A stretch of 64,000 nucleotides of DNA from contig JBGTSF010000002.1 of NCBI GenBank assembly GCA_041940425.1, positions 1 through 64,000 on the forward strand, given 5' to 3'. The notes beneath the pieces are model-generated. The model was not told the DNA's origin, searched no databases, and was given only the letters and a program-made list of their open reading frames with translations. Position 1 is the first letter of the stretch. Every line of letters begins with the position of its first letter. The stretch is from DATHTS01 sp041940425 (GTDB lineage Bacteria > Acidobacteriota > Blastocatellia > Pyrinomonadales > Pyrinomonadaceae). A program made the position numbers and the translations under genes. This document shows positions 33,627 through 41,653 of the stretch, in pieces.

Positions 33627-34546
33627 TTTTTCCCTTTCGCGCGAAACGCTTTTTCTCTTTCCTTAAAATTTTCTTTGCATAATTGGACGAACTCTTTCGC
33701 AATCGGCGAAAAATATCCGCCGCGCAGACGCGCCAAACCCAAATCCCATTTGATCTCCGCGCCTTCGATGAGCCACGCATTCAGTTTGCCTGCGCGGATT
33801 TCTTCCGAAACCGTTTTCGCTCCGGCGATGCCGACTCCCATTTTATTTTCGACCATTTTATTGATCGCTTCCTGCCGCGAAAGCTCCATCACGACGTTCG
33901 GTTTGACGTTCGCCATCTGAAAAAAATCATCAATCATCCGGCGCGTGTTGCCGCCTTGTTCACCTAAAATAAGTTGCTCGCCCGCGAGTGCCGCCGCGCT
34001 GATGACTTTTTGTTTGGCGAGCGGATGCGACGGATGCGAAATGGCGACGATCTCGTCGCTGAACAGCAGATCGGTTTGAATATTCGCGGCTTCGACGGGC
34101 AGAGAAACGAATGCGATGTCAATATCGCCGTGCATTATCTTATCCACCAGCGTTTGACTCGTCCCCGAACCGACCGTGATTTCCGCGTTCGGAAATTTGC
34201 GCCGGAGTTTTTCCAGAATCGAAGGAAGCTGGGCGGTCGTGAACAACGCCGAAGCCGAACCGATTCTCAATCGCCCGTATTCCGCGCCGGCGATCTCGGA
34301 AATCTCGGCGAGTGCCGTATCGTGTTCGCGCAAAATCCGTCGGGCGCGGTCGAGCAGGCGTTCGCCCGCTTCGGTCAAAATCACGCGGCGCGGCGTGCGC
34401 GTAAAAAGCGGAATGCCAACCTCGTCTTCAAGCTGGCGAATCTGCATCGAGATCGCCGCCTGCGTTACGTTGACGCGCCGCGCGCCTGCCGTAAAAGTCT
34501 TCGTTTCGGCAATTGCCAGAAACGCTTTTAATTGTCTGATTTCCAT
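33623..34546 (-). CDS. LysR-family transcriptional regulator
   Basis: 307 aa. Winged helix-turn-helix at residues 1-60 (LKAFLAIAETKTFTAGARRV, NVTQAAISMQIRQLEDEVG, LFTRTPRRVILTEAG), then the inducer-binding domain (RLRIGSASALFTTAQLPSIL). Its stop overlaps the start of the NamZ fusion gene, so it probably controls that gene and itself. Its own upstream region carries inverted TTTGGTC heptamer arrays. The ligand is unknown; a MurNAc or GlcNAc derivative is a reasonable guess from context. Confidence 0.9.
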   Translation of the reverse strand: MEIRQLKAFLAIAETKTFTAGARRVNVTQAAISMQIRQLEDEVGIPLFTRTPRRVILTEAGERLLDRARRILREHDTALAEISEIAGAEYGRLRIGSASALFTTAQLPSILEKLRRKFPNAEITVGSGTSQTLVDKIMHGDIDIAFVSLPVEAANIQTDLLFSDEIVAISHPSHPLAKQKVISAAALAGEQLILGEQGGNTRRMIDDFFQMANVKPNVVMELSRQEAINKMVENKMGVGIAGAKTVSEEIRAGKLNAWLIEGAEIKWDLGLARLRGGYFSPIAKEFVQLCKENFKEREKAFRAKGKK

Positions 34547-34551
34547 AAATG

Positions 34552-34700
34552 TTTGGTCTTTGGTTTTTGGTCTTTGGTTTATGGCTTTTTGATTTCTGGA
34601 TTAACTTGAAATTTTCTATTTGAACTTGATTAAAGATAAAAAAAACTCTAATTACAGCTAACTAACAACCAAAGACCAAAAACCAAAGACCAAAAACCAA
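34552..34700. repeat. Oppositely oriented TTTGGTC/ACCAAAG heptamer arrays
   Basis: Array one (34552-34583) is TTTGGTC, TTTGGTT, repeated. Array two (34665-34700) is the reverse complement type, ACCAAAG, ACCAAAA. About 80 bases separate them, so the region between lysR and the kinase gene can fold into one long hairpin. It lies in the shared promoter region of both genes. Confidence 0.82.
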
Positions 34701-34800
34701 TTATTATCAAATAATCTTATTGATTACATAAAATCCTTTGAATTTGATTATATGTCAAGCGGCGGTAGAATGTAATTAAAATTTTTCGTTCGAGGTATTA

Positions 34801-35784
34801 ATGCCGCCCCTGAAGAACAGACGCCGTTCAAAACAAAAATCTCCAAATATTTTTCTCGGCGTTGACGGCGGCGGGACGAAGACGCAAGCCGTCATTCTGG
34901 ACGAAAACCGCCAAATAGTCGGCGAGGGATTTTCCGACGCTTCCAATCCTCTACGCGTCGGTATCGAAACCGCTCTGGCGCATATTTTTTCGGCGGTCGA
35001 AGCGGCGTGCGATAACTGCAATCACAGCCGGAGCGACATCGCGGCGATCGTCTGCGGTCTTGCCGGAGTCCGCCGTGAAGATTTACGGCGGACGATACAA
35101 GGAAGAATTTCTCAAAATTACAGAATAAAATCGGTCGAGGTTACAACCGACGCGGAAATCGCGCTCTACGGCGTAAATTTCGGAAAAGCCGGTCTGGTAT
35201 TGATTGCCGGAACGGGTTCGGTCTGTCTCGGAAAAAATGATCAGGGCAAAAAAGAAACCGCCGGCGGCTGGGGACCGCTCGCCGGAGACGAAGGCGGCGG
35301 CGCGGGCATTGCCCGCCGCGCTTTGCAGGCAATCGCTAAAGCGTCGGACGGGCGCGGAAAGCAGACGGTTTTGAGCGAATATGCCGTCGAATATTTTCGC
35401 GCCCTGTCGGCGGACGATCTGACCGTGGCGATCTATTCGCCGCAGATGGACAACGCGCGAATCGCCGGTTTCGCGCGGTTCGTCGTCAAAGCCGCGCAGA
35501 AAGATAATGACAAAATAGCGATTGAAATTCTAAACGAAGCCGGCTTTGAACTCGGTCTCGCCGCCAGCGCGGTCATCAATAAGCTGAAATTGAACCGGAA
35601 AAAATTTCCGGTCGGATGTGTCGGAAGCATTTTTAAGGCGGAACAATTTATTACCGAAACCTTGATGAATAAAATTCACAAAGCCGCGCCGAAGGCGTTT
35701 CTGACCGAACCTAAACTTTTTCCGGCACACGCCGCCGCCGAGATGGCTTTGAAATTATTCGAGAAAAACGGGAACAGAAAATAA
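34801..35784 (+). CDS. N-acetylglucosamine-kinase-type ATPase (BadF/BadG family)
   Basis: Actin-like sugar kinase fold with phosphate-1 loop IFLGVDGGGTKTQAVILDE, phosphate-2 and ATP motifs AGTGSVCLGKN and AGDEGGGAGIARRALQAI. Homologues phosphorylate GlcNAc, MurNAc or glucosamine. Length 327 aa is normal. Divergent from the lysR-NamZ pair, it would phosphorylate the amino sugar that those genes release, and NagA (22508) would deacetylate the product. Exact sugar is not certain. ATG 34801 is the only reasonable start. Confidence 0.85.
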   Translation: MPPLKNRRRSKQKSPNIFLGVDGGGTKTQAVILDENRQIVGEGFSDASNPLRVGIETALAHIFSAVEAACDNCNHSRSDIAAIVCGLAGVRREDLRRTIQGRISQNYRIKSVEVTTDAEIALYGVNFGKAGLVLIAGTGSVCLGKNDQGKKETAGGWGPLAGDEGGGAGIARRALQAIAKASDGRGKQTVLSEYAVEYFRALSADDLTVAIYSPQMDNARIAGFARFVVKAAQKDNDKIAIEILNEAGFELGLAASAVINKLKLNRKKFPVGCVGSIFKAEQFITETLMNKIHKAAPKAFLTEPKLFPAHAAAEMALKLFEKNGNRK

Positions 35785-35786
35785 AA

Positions 35787-35817
35787 AAAACGGCATCTTC
35801 GATAAAGTTGCCGTTTT
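35787..35817. terminator. Bidirectional terminator between kinase and BON gene
   Basis: 9-bp stem AAAACGGCA/TGCCGTTTT around a 13-base loop, with A- and T-runs on the outer sides. It lies between converging genes. Confidence 0.85.
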
Positions 35818-35839
35818 CATTTTCTCACACTTTTGAAAT

Positions 35840-36397
35840 CTAGTTTCTCCGGTTGTCGCGTTCGATCTTCAGATTATTTTTAACGCTGAAAACACCGGCG
35901 ACCTGGTTTGCCAGAATATTTGCCAAATTTGAATCGCCTCTCGAAGCGACGTTGCCTTCGAGCGTTACGTTTCCGCGGTCAACGATGATTCTGACCGACG
36001 GATTGGTTCCGAGAAAATATCTGTAGAGACTTCCGCCGTTGTTTGAAAACGTTCGCAAAGTCCGGTAACGAATTGAGTCGTCAAAACGCGAAGGCGGCAG
36101 AATCTCTATCTGATTTACCACATTTCCCACGCCCTGAATTTTTTTCACGCTCCGTTCGGCATCTTTTTTATTTACGGCATTATTCACTTTGCCGTAAAGA
36201 TACACCGTATTTCCGTCAACTTTATAAGAAATATGATCGAACACCCCGTAATACGGGAGTTTTATCAATTGTTTGAAAACTTTTTGCTCGATCTGTCCCG
36301 TTTTTTCAACGGACAATCCCTGGGCATTTACCCCGACAAACGAAAAAGCTAAAATCGCAATCAAAAGAGCAATATTATTTTTGATCAACTTCATCAC
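35840..36397 (-). CDS. Secreted protein with two BON domains
   Basis: 185 aa. Signal peptide (IALLIAILAFSFVGVNAQ), then two BON modules: the first around LPYYGVFDHISYKVDGNTVY, the second around FLGTNPSVRIIVDRGNVTLE. BON domains bind lipid and stabilise the envelope under osmotic or other stress. Tandem ATG codons (36395, 36392) follow an AAGGAGA ribosome site. Confidence 0.88.
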   Translation of the reverse strand: MMKLIKNNIALLIAILAFSFVGVNAQGLSVEKTGQIEQKVFKQLIKLPYYGVFDHISYKVDGNTVYLYGKVNNAVNKKDAERSVKKIQGVGNVVNQIEILPPSRFDDSIRYRTLRTFSNNGGSLYRYFLGTNPSVRIIVDRGNVTLEGNVASRGDSNLANILANQVAGVFSVKNNLKIERDNRRN

Positions 36398-36521
36398 TTT
36401 GTTTCTCCTTAAAATATAAAATCCAAGTATTATTGCTTGGGTTTTTATGAACGAAGTTATGATGAAAAATTGCGCTTTAAAGATGTAAGCTGTTGAAAAT
36501 ACGACTGTAAAGAAATGTAAA

Positions 36522-36995
36522 TCACGGGAAACCGGTCTGCCTCAGACTCTCGTATAAAACGATTCCGACCGAGGTTGCGAGATTCAGGCTTCGGACATTT
36601 TCATTCGGCATCGGAATTGTCAGACAGCGTTCCCAATTCGCTGTTAAAAGCTCTTCGGGAAGCCCGCGCGTTTCGCGTCCGAAGACCAGACAATCGTTCG
36701 TTCTGTATTGCCAATCGGTGTAATTTCTTTCGGCTTTGGTCGTAAAATAAAGAAAACGAGAATCTGGCAGAGATTCGTATAAATCCTCTAAATCCAGGTG
36801 TCTGAAAATGTTCACCTCTTCCCAGTAGTCGAGTCCGGCGCGTTTGACCGCCTTTTCATCGAGCCGGAATCCGGTCGCACCGACAATGTGCAGATCGGTA
36901 AAAGTCGCCGCGCACAGCCGCGCGATATTTCCGGTGTTGGGCGGAATTTCCGGCTCAACCAGACAAACATGAATTCTGCTGTTTTTTTTCTCCAT
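36522..36995 (-). CDS. trmL: tRNA (cytidine34-2'-O)-methyltransferase TrmL
   Basis: SpoU-family methyltransferase that 2'-O-methylates the wobble base of tRNA-Leu. The trefoil-knot motifs are PEIPPNTGNIARLCAA (motif 1), CLVFGRETRGLPEELL (motif 2) and IPMPNENVRSLNLATSVGI (motif 3). Length 157 aa matches the short TrmL/YibK class. Confidence 0.94.
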   Translation of the reverse strand: MEKKNSRIHVCLVEPEIPPNTGNIARLCAATFTDLHIVGATGFRLDEKAVKRAGLDYWEEVNIFRHLDLEDLYESLPDSRFLYFTTKAERNYTDWQYRTNDCLVFGRETRGLPEELLTANWERCLTIPMPNENVRSLNLATSVGIVLYESLRQTGFP

Positions 36996-37307
36996 AAGTT
37001 ATTCTGAAAAATTATAAATTGCTGACGAATTTCGTGGATATTCAACTTCCCTTTTTAGAATTTCAAAACATATTCGCAAAAACCTCAAATAAAACGAAAA
37101 AAATCCCCTCTCTGAAAACATTTTCCTTTGAAAACACTTGTATTTAGACAAAGATAATTGTATTATCACTTATCACAATTGAAACTTTTCTTTAATTTTT
37201 GCAATTCTTTGGCATTTTTATTGACATCACGAATGAATTCGTGTAAAAAAGTCAAAGGTTTTTTTGAAATATATTGACTTAGAGCGATACAAACAAGAGG
37301 AGAAATT
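36996..37307. promoter_or_regulatory. AT-rich gap with candidate promoter and operator
   Basis: 312 bases without a gene. A good sigma-70-type promoter lies at 37221-37249: TTGACA, 17-base spacer, TAAAAA. Within the spacer is a palindrome CACGAA-TGAA-TTCGTG (37228-37243) that could be an operator. It would drive the FecR-like gene at 37308. The rest is AT-rich with no further structure that I can name. Confidence 0.55.
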
Positions 37308-37904
37308 ATGAATAGAAAATGGATTAATCAAGTGGTTTCGTTATGCTTGACAATAGCGTTACTTGCCACTTACTCGATGACCGTGTCGGCGAAGACCGAC
37401 CGTATAGCCGGAGAACTGACGATCTCTGGCAAACTTTCCAACGGCGCAACACCGGCTGTTATGGTAAATGGTGAAACGGCTCAAAACGGACGTTCGATCT
37501 TTTCTTCAAGCACCATTACCACCCCCGCAGACGCAAATGCGGTAATTAGTATTGCAAAACTCGGCAAAATCGAATTAGCTCCAAATACGAATTTAACGAT
37601 TTCTTTTGACGAAGCCGGAATCACTGGAGATTTGACTGCCGGAAAGGTAACCGTTCTCGGAGCGACCGCCGACGTAAACATCAAAACTCCGAACGGACAA
37701 ATCGCCAAACTCGGCGCGGGCGAATCCGCCACAGCCGGAAAGGCGCAGGACGATGATGACGATGACAATGACGGCGGCGCGGCATGGTGGCTGTATGCGC
37801 TGATCTTCGGCGGTGCCGTAGCGGGTGTCGTGATTGCGGCAACCACCGACAATAACAGAGCCGCGCTCGGCGGCGGGACGACGGTTGTCAGCCCGTTACG
37901 TTAA
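37308..37904 (+). CDS. Secreted FecR-like protein with C-terminal membrane anchor, 198 aa
   Basis: Signal peptide (QVVSLCLTIALLATYSMTVSA), a FecR-type beta domain (GRSIFSSSTITTPADANAVI, LGKIELAPNTNLTISFDEAG), an acidic linker (DDDDDDNDGG), a WWLYALIFGGAVAGVV helix, and a short tail ending GGGTTVVSPLR. It is a probable envelope protein anchored by its end. The gene at 38009 is a related copy with the same order and tail. The promoter lies at 37221. Ugd and an epimerase follow, so a role in surface polysaccharide is possible but unproven. Confidence 0.7.
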   Translation: MNRKWINQVVSLCLTIALLATYSMTVSAKTDRIAGELTISGKLSNGATPAVMVNGETAQNGRSIFSSSTITTPADANAVISIAKLGKIELAPNTNLTISFDEAGITGDLTAGKVTVLGATADVNIKTPNGQIAKLGAGESATAGKAQDDDDDDNDGGAAWWLYALIFGGAVAGVVIAATTDNNRAALGGGTTVVSPLR

Positions 37905-38008
37905 CGCTGTTTTTGAAAACCTTTCTTGCTGTGTCGCATTTTTATCATATAGAATAGGGAAGGTTTATAACTCTTTTCAGGATTGATTATAGGAGGAAAA
38001 TTATTCAA

Positions 38009-38731
38009 ATGCTCGGCAAAAATTTAGTGCATAAATCAATAACATTGCTTACTGCCGTGGCGGTCTGGTGTGTTTTTTCAACAATCGGCGTGTTTGCTCA
38101 AAGCAGCGCGATGGGCGAAGTTTCCGTTTCCGGTCAGGTATCGGTCAACGGTCAAACCGCTGTTTCCAATTCGACTTTGGTCTCGGGAAGCACGATTGTT
38201 ACGGGTTCAAATTCATCTGCCACAGTTAGCCTCGGTAAAAACGGTCGCGTCGAACTTCTTTCGGACACGACTTTAACATTAAAATTCACCGACAACAGCA
38301 TTGTCGGAATGCTTTCCGCCGGTAAGGTTCGCGTTTCAAACGCTTCCGGTGTCGGAACGACCGTGACGACCAAAAACGCAACGGTTATTGCCGATACGGG
38401 TCAGGCAAATACTTTTACGGTTGATGTCGGCTGCGGAAATGACGAGAAATGTTCACAGACATTTGTGGAAACGATGACCGGGTTGGTTATGCTGAGAAGC
38501 GGAAATACCGATAAACAGGTTGCCGCCGGAACGGATGCCGTTGCCGGTAATCCTTCGCAAACCGGTTGTCAACCGTGCGCGCGTCCCGGTTCCGCTCCGC
38601 CCGTCGCCGTTGCCGGACCGTGGTGGCTGCTGCTTCTCGCCGGAGCCGCTGCCGGAGCCGCTATTCTTTTAGGCGGTCAGAACGAAACCGAAACGGGCGG
38701 CGGAGTTATCGTCGTCAGTCCGGTTCGTTAA
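38009..38731 (+). CDS. Secreted FecR-like protein with C-terminal membrane anchor, 240 aa
   Basis: Paralogue of the 37308 gene: signal peptide, FecR-like beta repeats (LGKNGRVELLSDTTLTLKFT), an extra Cys-containing segment (DVGCGNDEKCSQTF, GCQPCARPG), a PWWLLLLAGAAAGAAILLGG helix and a tail ending GGGVIVVSPVR. The four cysteines are absent from its sister. ATG 38009 has an AGGAGG ribosome site. The shared WW-helix-GGG-VVSPxR end suggests a common anchoring or sorting route. Confidence 0.72.
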   Translation: MLGKNLVHKSITLLTAVAVWCVFSTIGVFAQSSAMGEVSVSGQVSVNGQTAVSNSTLVSGSTIVTGSNSSATVSLGKNGRVELLSDTTLTLKFTDNSIVGMLSAGKVRVSNASGVGTTVTTKNATVIADTGQANTFTVDVGCGNDEKCSQTFVETMTGLVMLRSGNTDKQVAAGTDAVAGNPSQTGCQPCARPGSAPPVAVAGPWWLLLLAGAAAGAAILLGGQNETETGGGVIVVSPVR

Positions 38732-38747
38732 GTTTTTTTCTTAACTT

Positions 38748-38808
38748 GGCAAAACCCGAGTTTTGCCCAATAATAAATTGCGGGTCATGTTTTCGTAACC
38801 TGACCCGC
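38748..38808 (+). terminator. Double hairpin terminator
   Basis: GGCAAAAC/GTTTTGCC (38748-38767) and GCGGGTCA/TGACCCGC (38780-38808). The second is followed by AATTTTTGTT. They lie after the second FecR-like gene and before ugd. Confidence 0.78.
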
Positions 38809-38875
38809 ATAATTTTTGTTCATTTTGTGAATTATTTAACTAAGTAAATTTTTATAAGAGGTCTTTATATTAAAT

Positions 38876-40177
38876 ATGCATATTGCAGTTATCGGCACCG
38901 GTTATGTCGGATTAGTTACCGGTGCTTGTTTTGCGGAATTCGGGGTCGAAGTTACCTGTGTTGATGTCGTCGAAGAAAAAATAGAAAAATTAAATCAGGG
39001 AATAATCCCGATCTATGAACCCGGTTTGGACAAAATCGTTGAAAAAAACGCGAAAGCCGGACGCCTTCATTTTACAACCGATATAAAATCAGCCGTCGAA
39101 CAAGCTCTCGTAGTCTTTTTAGCCGTCGGCACTCCGCCGAAAGAAGACGGTTCTCCCGATATGAGTTTTTATCAGCAGGCGGCAAAAGATGTTGCCGAAG
39201 CGATGAACGGCTATAAAGTTCTCGTTACCAAATCAACCGTTCCGGTCGGCACGGGCAAATGGCTTCGGGAATTCGTCGAGGAAAATCTGAAAACAAAAAC
39301 GAATTTCGGCGTTGCTTCAAACCCGGAATTTTTGCGCGAAGGCGCGGCAATCGAAGATTTTATGCGCCCCGACCGCGTGGTCATCGGCAGCAATGAAGAA
39401 GATGCCATCGCCATTATGAAAGATTTGTATCGCCCGCTTTACCTGATCGAAACGCCGATCGTCATTACCTCGCTCGAAGCGGCGGAACTTATCAAATATG
39501 CGGCAAACGCATTTCTGGCGACCAAAATCACTTTTATCAACGAGATCGCCAATCTCTGCGATGCCATCGGCTGCGACGTTCACGATGTCGCCAAAGGTAT
39601 GGGAATGGACAAACGCATCGGCAGTAAATTTCTGCACCCCGGTCCCGGTTACGGCGGTTCGTGTTTTCCGAAAGACACCCGCGCGTTTACCAAAGTCGGC
39701 GACAAATACGGCGTTGAAACATCGGTCGTGGACGCGGTCATCAGTGCCAATGACTTTCAGCGTCAGGCGATGATTCCGAAGATCGAAAAGCTCGTCGGCG
39801 AATTCGACGGAAAACAGATCGGCGTTCTCGGTCTTTCGTTTAAGCCGGAAACCGACGATATGCGCGAATCTCCGGCGATCGAGATCATCAAGGAAATGGA
39901 AAACCGCGGCGCACGGGTTCGCGCTTACGATCCGGTAGCGATGGACGAAGCCAAACATTGTCTTCCCGAATCGGTCGAATATGCGGCAAATGAATATGAC
40001 GCCATCAAAGACGCGGACGCGCTGGTTATCGTAACCGAGTGGAATCAATTTCGCGCATTGGATATGGAAAAGGTTAAGAGTCTTCTTAAATCCCCGAAGG
40101 TCGCCGACTTGCGGAATATCTACGAACCCGAAGATATGCGCGAACTCGGTTTTGAATACATCGGCGTCGGAAGATAG
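38876..40177 (+). CDS. ugd: UDP-glucose 6-dehydrogenase
   Basis: Oxidises UDP-glucose to UDP-glucuronate with two NAD+. Rossmann motif IGTGYVGLVTGACFAE at residues 6-21, the STVPVGTGK segment, the catalytic C263 in GYGGSCFPKDT and the C-terminal VLGLSFKPETDDMRESP. Full length at 433 aa. Followed by a nucleotide-sugar epimerase in the same orientation, a usual pair for capsule or exopolysaccharide precursors. Confidence 0.94.
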   Translation: MHIAVIGTGYVGLVTGACFAEFGVEVTCVDVVEEKIEKLNQGIIPIYEPGLDKIVEKNAKAGRLHFTTDIKSAVEQALVVFLAVGTPPKEDGSPDMSFYQQAAKDVAEAMNGYKVLVTKSTVPVGTGKWLREFVEENLKTKTNFGVASNPEFLREGAAIEDFMRPDRVVIGSNEEDAIAIMKDLYRPLYLIETPIVITSLEAAELIKYAANAFLATKITFINEIANLCDAIGCDVHDVAKGMGMDKRIGSKFLHPGPGYGGSCFPKDTRAFTKVGDKYGVETSVVDAVISANDFQRQAMIPKIEKLVGEFDGKQIGVLGLSFKPETDDMRESPAIEIIKEMENRGARVRAYDPVAMDEAKHCLPESVEYAANEYDAIKDADALVIVTEWNQFRALDMEKVKSLLKSPKVADLRNIYEPEDMRELGFEYIGVGR

Positions 40178-40180
40178 TTT

Positions 40181-40250
40181 CAGTTGGCAGTAAGCAGTCG
40201 CAGTAGGCGGTTTTTATTTGCTCAAAATTTTCTACTGCCTACTACCTACT
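40181..40250. repeat. CAGTAGG and inverted CCTACTA heptamer arrays
   Basis: Left array (about 40181-40210) has CAGTTGG, CAGTAAG, CAGTCG, CAGTAGG, CGG-like units; right array (40231-40250) is CTACTGC, CTACTAC, CTACTA. They are inverted relative to each other and lie just before the epimerase start. Confidence 0.75.
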
Positions 40251-40256
40251 AAATTT

Positions 40257-41213
40257 ATGGCAATCACAACAAAAGTTTTAGTAACCGGCGGCGCGGGATT
40301 TATCGGCTCGAATCTGGCGGACGAACTGATCCGGCAGGGCGCGAAAGTCAAGATCATTGACGATCTTTCGACCGGCTTTCGTGAAAATCTCGAAGAAATA
40401 CGGGGCGATTTCGATTTTATCGAAGGCAATTTGAACGATCCTGATAAATTGCGAAACGCTGTAGAAAATGTCGAAATAATTTTTCATGAAGCCGCCCTGC
40501 CTTCTGTTTTTCGTTCGGTCGAAAATCCTTCGGCGACTCACGAAGCTTGCGTTAATGCGACTTTCAATCTTTTAAATGCGGCGAAAGAAAATAATGTCCG
40601 GCGGCTGGTTTACGCGGCATCGAGTTCCGCTTACGGCGATCAGCCGACTCTGCCAAAGGTTGAAACGATGCGTCCCGAACCGCTTTCTCCGTATGCGGGC
40701 GCGAAATTGATGGGCGAATATTATTGTCAGGTATTCAGTCGGGTTTACGGGTTGGAAACCTTTAGCCTGCGCTATTTTAATGTTTTTGGACCGCGCCAAA
40801 ATCCTTCGTCAATGTATTCAGGCGTAATCTCGCGCTTTATTGACGCTCTGATGAAAAATGAAAAGCCGGTCATCTACGGCGACGGCGAACAGACCCGAGA
40901 TTTTACATACATCGCCAACGTCGTTGATGCCAACATCAAAGCCGCGCAGACGGGCGAAGGCATTGGCGAAGTGATGAACGCGGCGAACGGCGAACGGATT
41001 TCTCTCAATAAACTGCTCGAAGTTCTAAAAAAAATCACCGGCAAGCCGGATGTTACAGCTGATTATCAGCCGGAGAGAAAAGGCGATGTCAAACACAGTC
41101 AAGCCGATAATGCGCGGGCGGTCAAATGTCTCGGATACGAAAAACTCGTCGGTCTTGAAGAAGGTTTGCAAAAGACCATCGAGTGGTGGAAAACGAGCCG
41201 GTTTGCCGAATAA
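40257..41213 (+). CDS. NAD-dependent sugar-nucleotide epimerase
   Basis: Short-chain-dehydrogenase-type epimerase. GGAGFIGSNLADELIRQG at residues 11-28, the SSSAYG serine motif and the catalytic Y146-x3-K150 (SPYAGAKLMG) are present. The GRQNPSSMYSGVI-like region resembles WbpP/GalE-type UDP-GlcNAc or UDP-glucuronate C4-epimerases. Start ATG 40257 is preferred over TTG 40218, which would add heptamer-encoded residues. With ugd it would make UDP-galacturonate-like sugars. Confidence 0.88.
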   Translation: MAITTKVLVTGGAGFIGSNLADELIRQGAKVKIIDDLSTGFRENLEEIRGDFDFIEGNLNDPDKLRNAVENVEIIFHEAALPSVFRSVENPSATHEACVNATFNLLNAAKENNVRRLVYAASSSAYGDQPTLPKVETMRPEPLSPYAGAKLMGEYYCQVFSRVYGLETFSLRYFNVFGPRQNPSSMYSGVISRFIDALMKNEKPVIYGDGEQTRDFTYIANVVDANIKAAQTGEGIGEVMNAANGERISLNKLLEVLKKITGKPDVTADYQPERKGDVKHSQADNARAVKCLGYEKLVGLEEGLQKTIEWWKTSRFAE

Positions 41214-41341
41214 ACCTTTATGAAAAAAAGGATTCCTCATATTGCCGTGTGTCAAATTTTTGTGATATTTTATGAAGTGCGCCGAATAAGCGCGTTAGGA
41301 GTTGTAAAAATAACAGATTTAATGATGATAAAAAATTTACC

Positions 41342-41388
41342 GCAGACAGTTAAGACTTGAAATTTTGAGTTGTTGTTTGACTGTCTGC
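41342..41388 (+). promoter_or_regulatory. Leader hairpin upstream of the 80-aa gene
   Basis: 9-bp stem GCAGACAGT/ACTGTCTGC separated by 29 bases, 22 bases before a GGAGGTTACGGAG ribosome site. It could regulate the small gene at 41411 or be a weak terminator for the epimerase; no T-run supports the latter. Confidence 0.35.
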
Positions 41389-41410
41389 CGACAAAACGGA
41401 GGTTACGGAG

Positions 41411-41653
41411 ATGGTCAAAACGAATACTAGAAATGTCGCCGGTGAAATTGATAAATTAAACGAAAACGAAACCCTTGCGGTTTTAGATTACATATCCGAA
41501 CTTCTGTCCGCCCGCCTTCCAAAACCAAAAGATAATAATTCGATAAATGACGACCTGATTGTTTCTCTTCAGGATGCGTATGAGAATAAACGCGCCCGTC
41601 AGGTGTTCGAATGGGAAAACGTGCGTCGGCAAAACACGCGGCGAGCCGCTTGA
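41411..41653 (+). CDS. Small hypothetical protein, 80 aa
   Basis: Helical protein with LNENETLAVLDYISELLSARL near the N-terminus and a basic C-terminus. Good ribosome site GGAGG at 41399. It overlaps the HEAT protein start (TGATG at 41651-41655). It resembles short antitoxin-like proteins in size and charge, but no partner toxin is adjacent. Confidence 0.55.
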   Translation: MVKTNTRNVAGEIDKLNENETLAVLDYISELLSARLPKPKDNNSINDDLIVSLQDAYENKRARQVFEWENVRRQNTRRAA

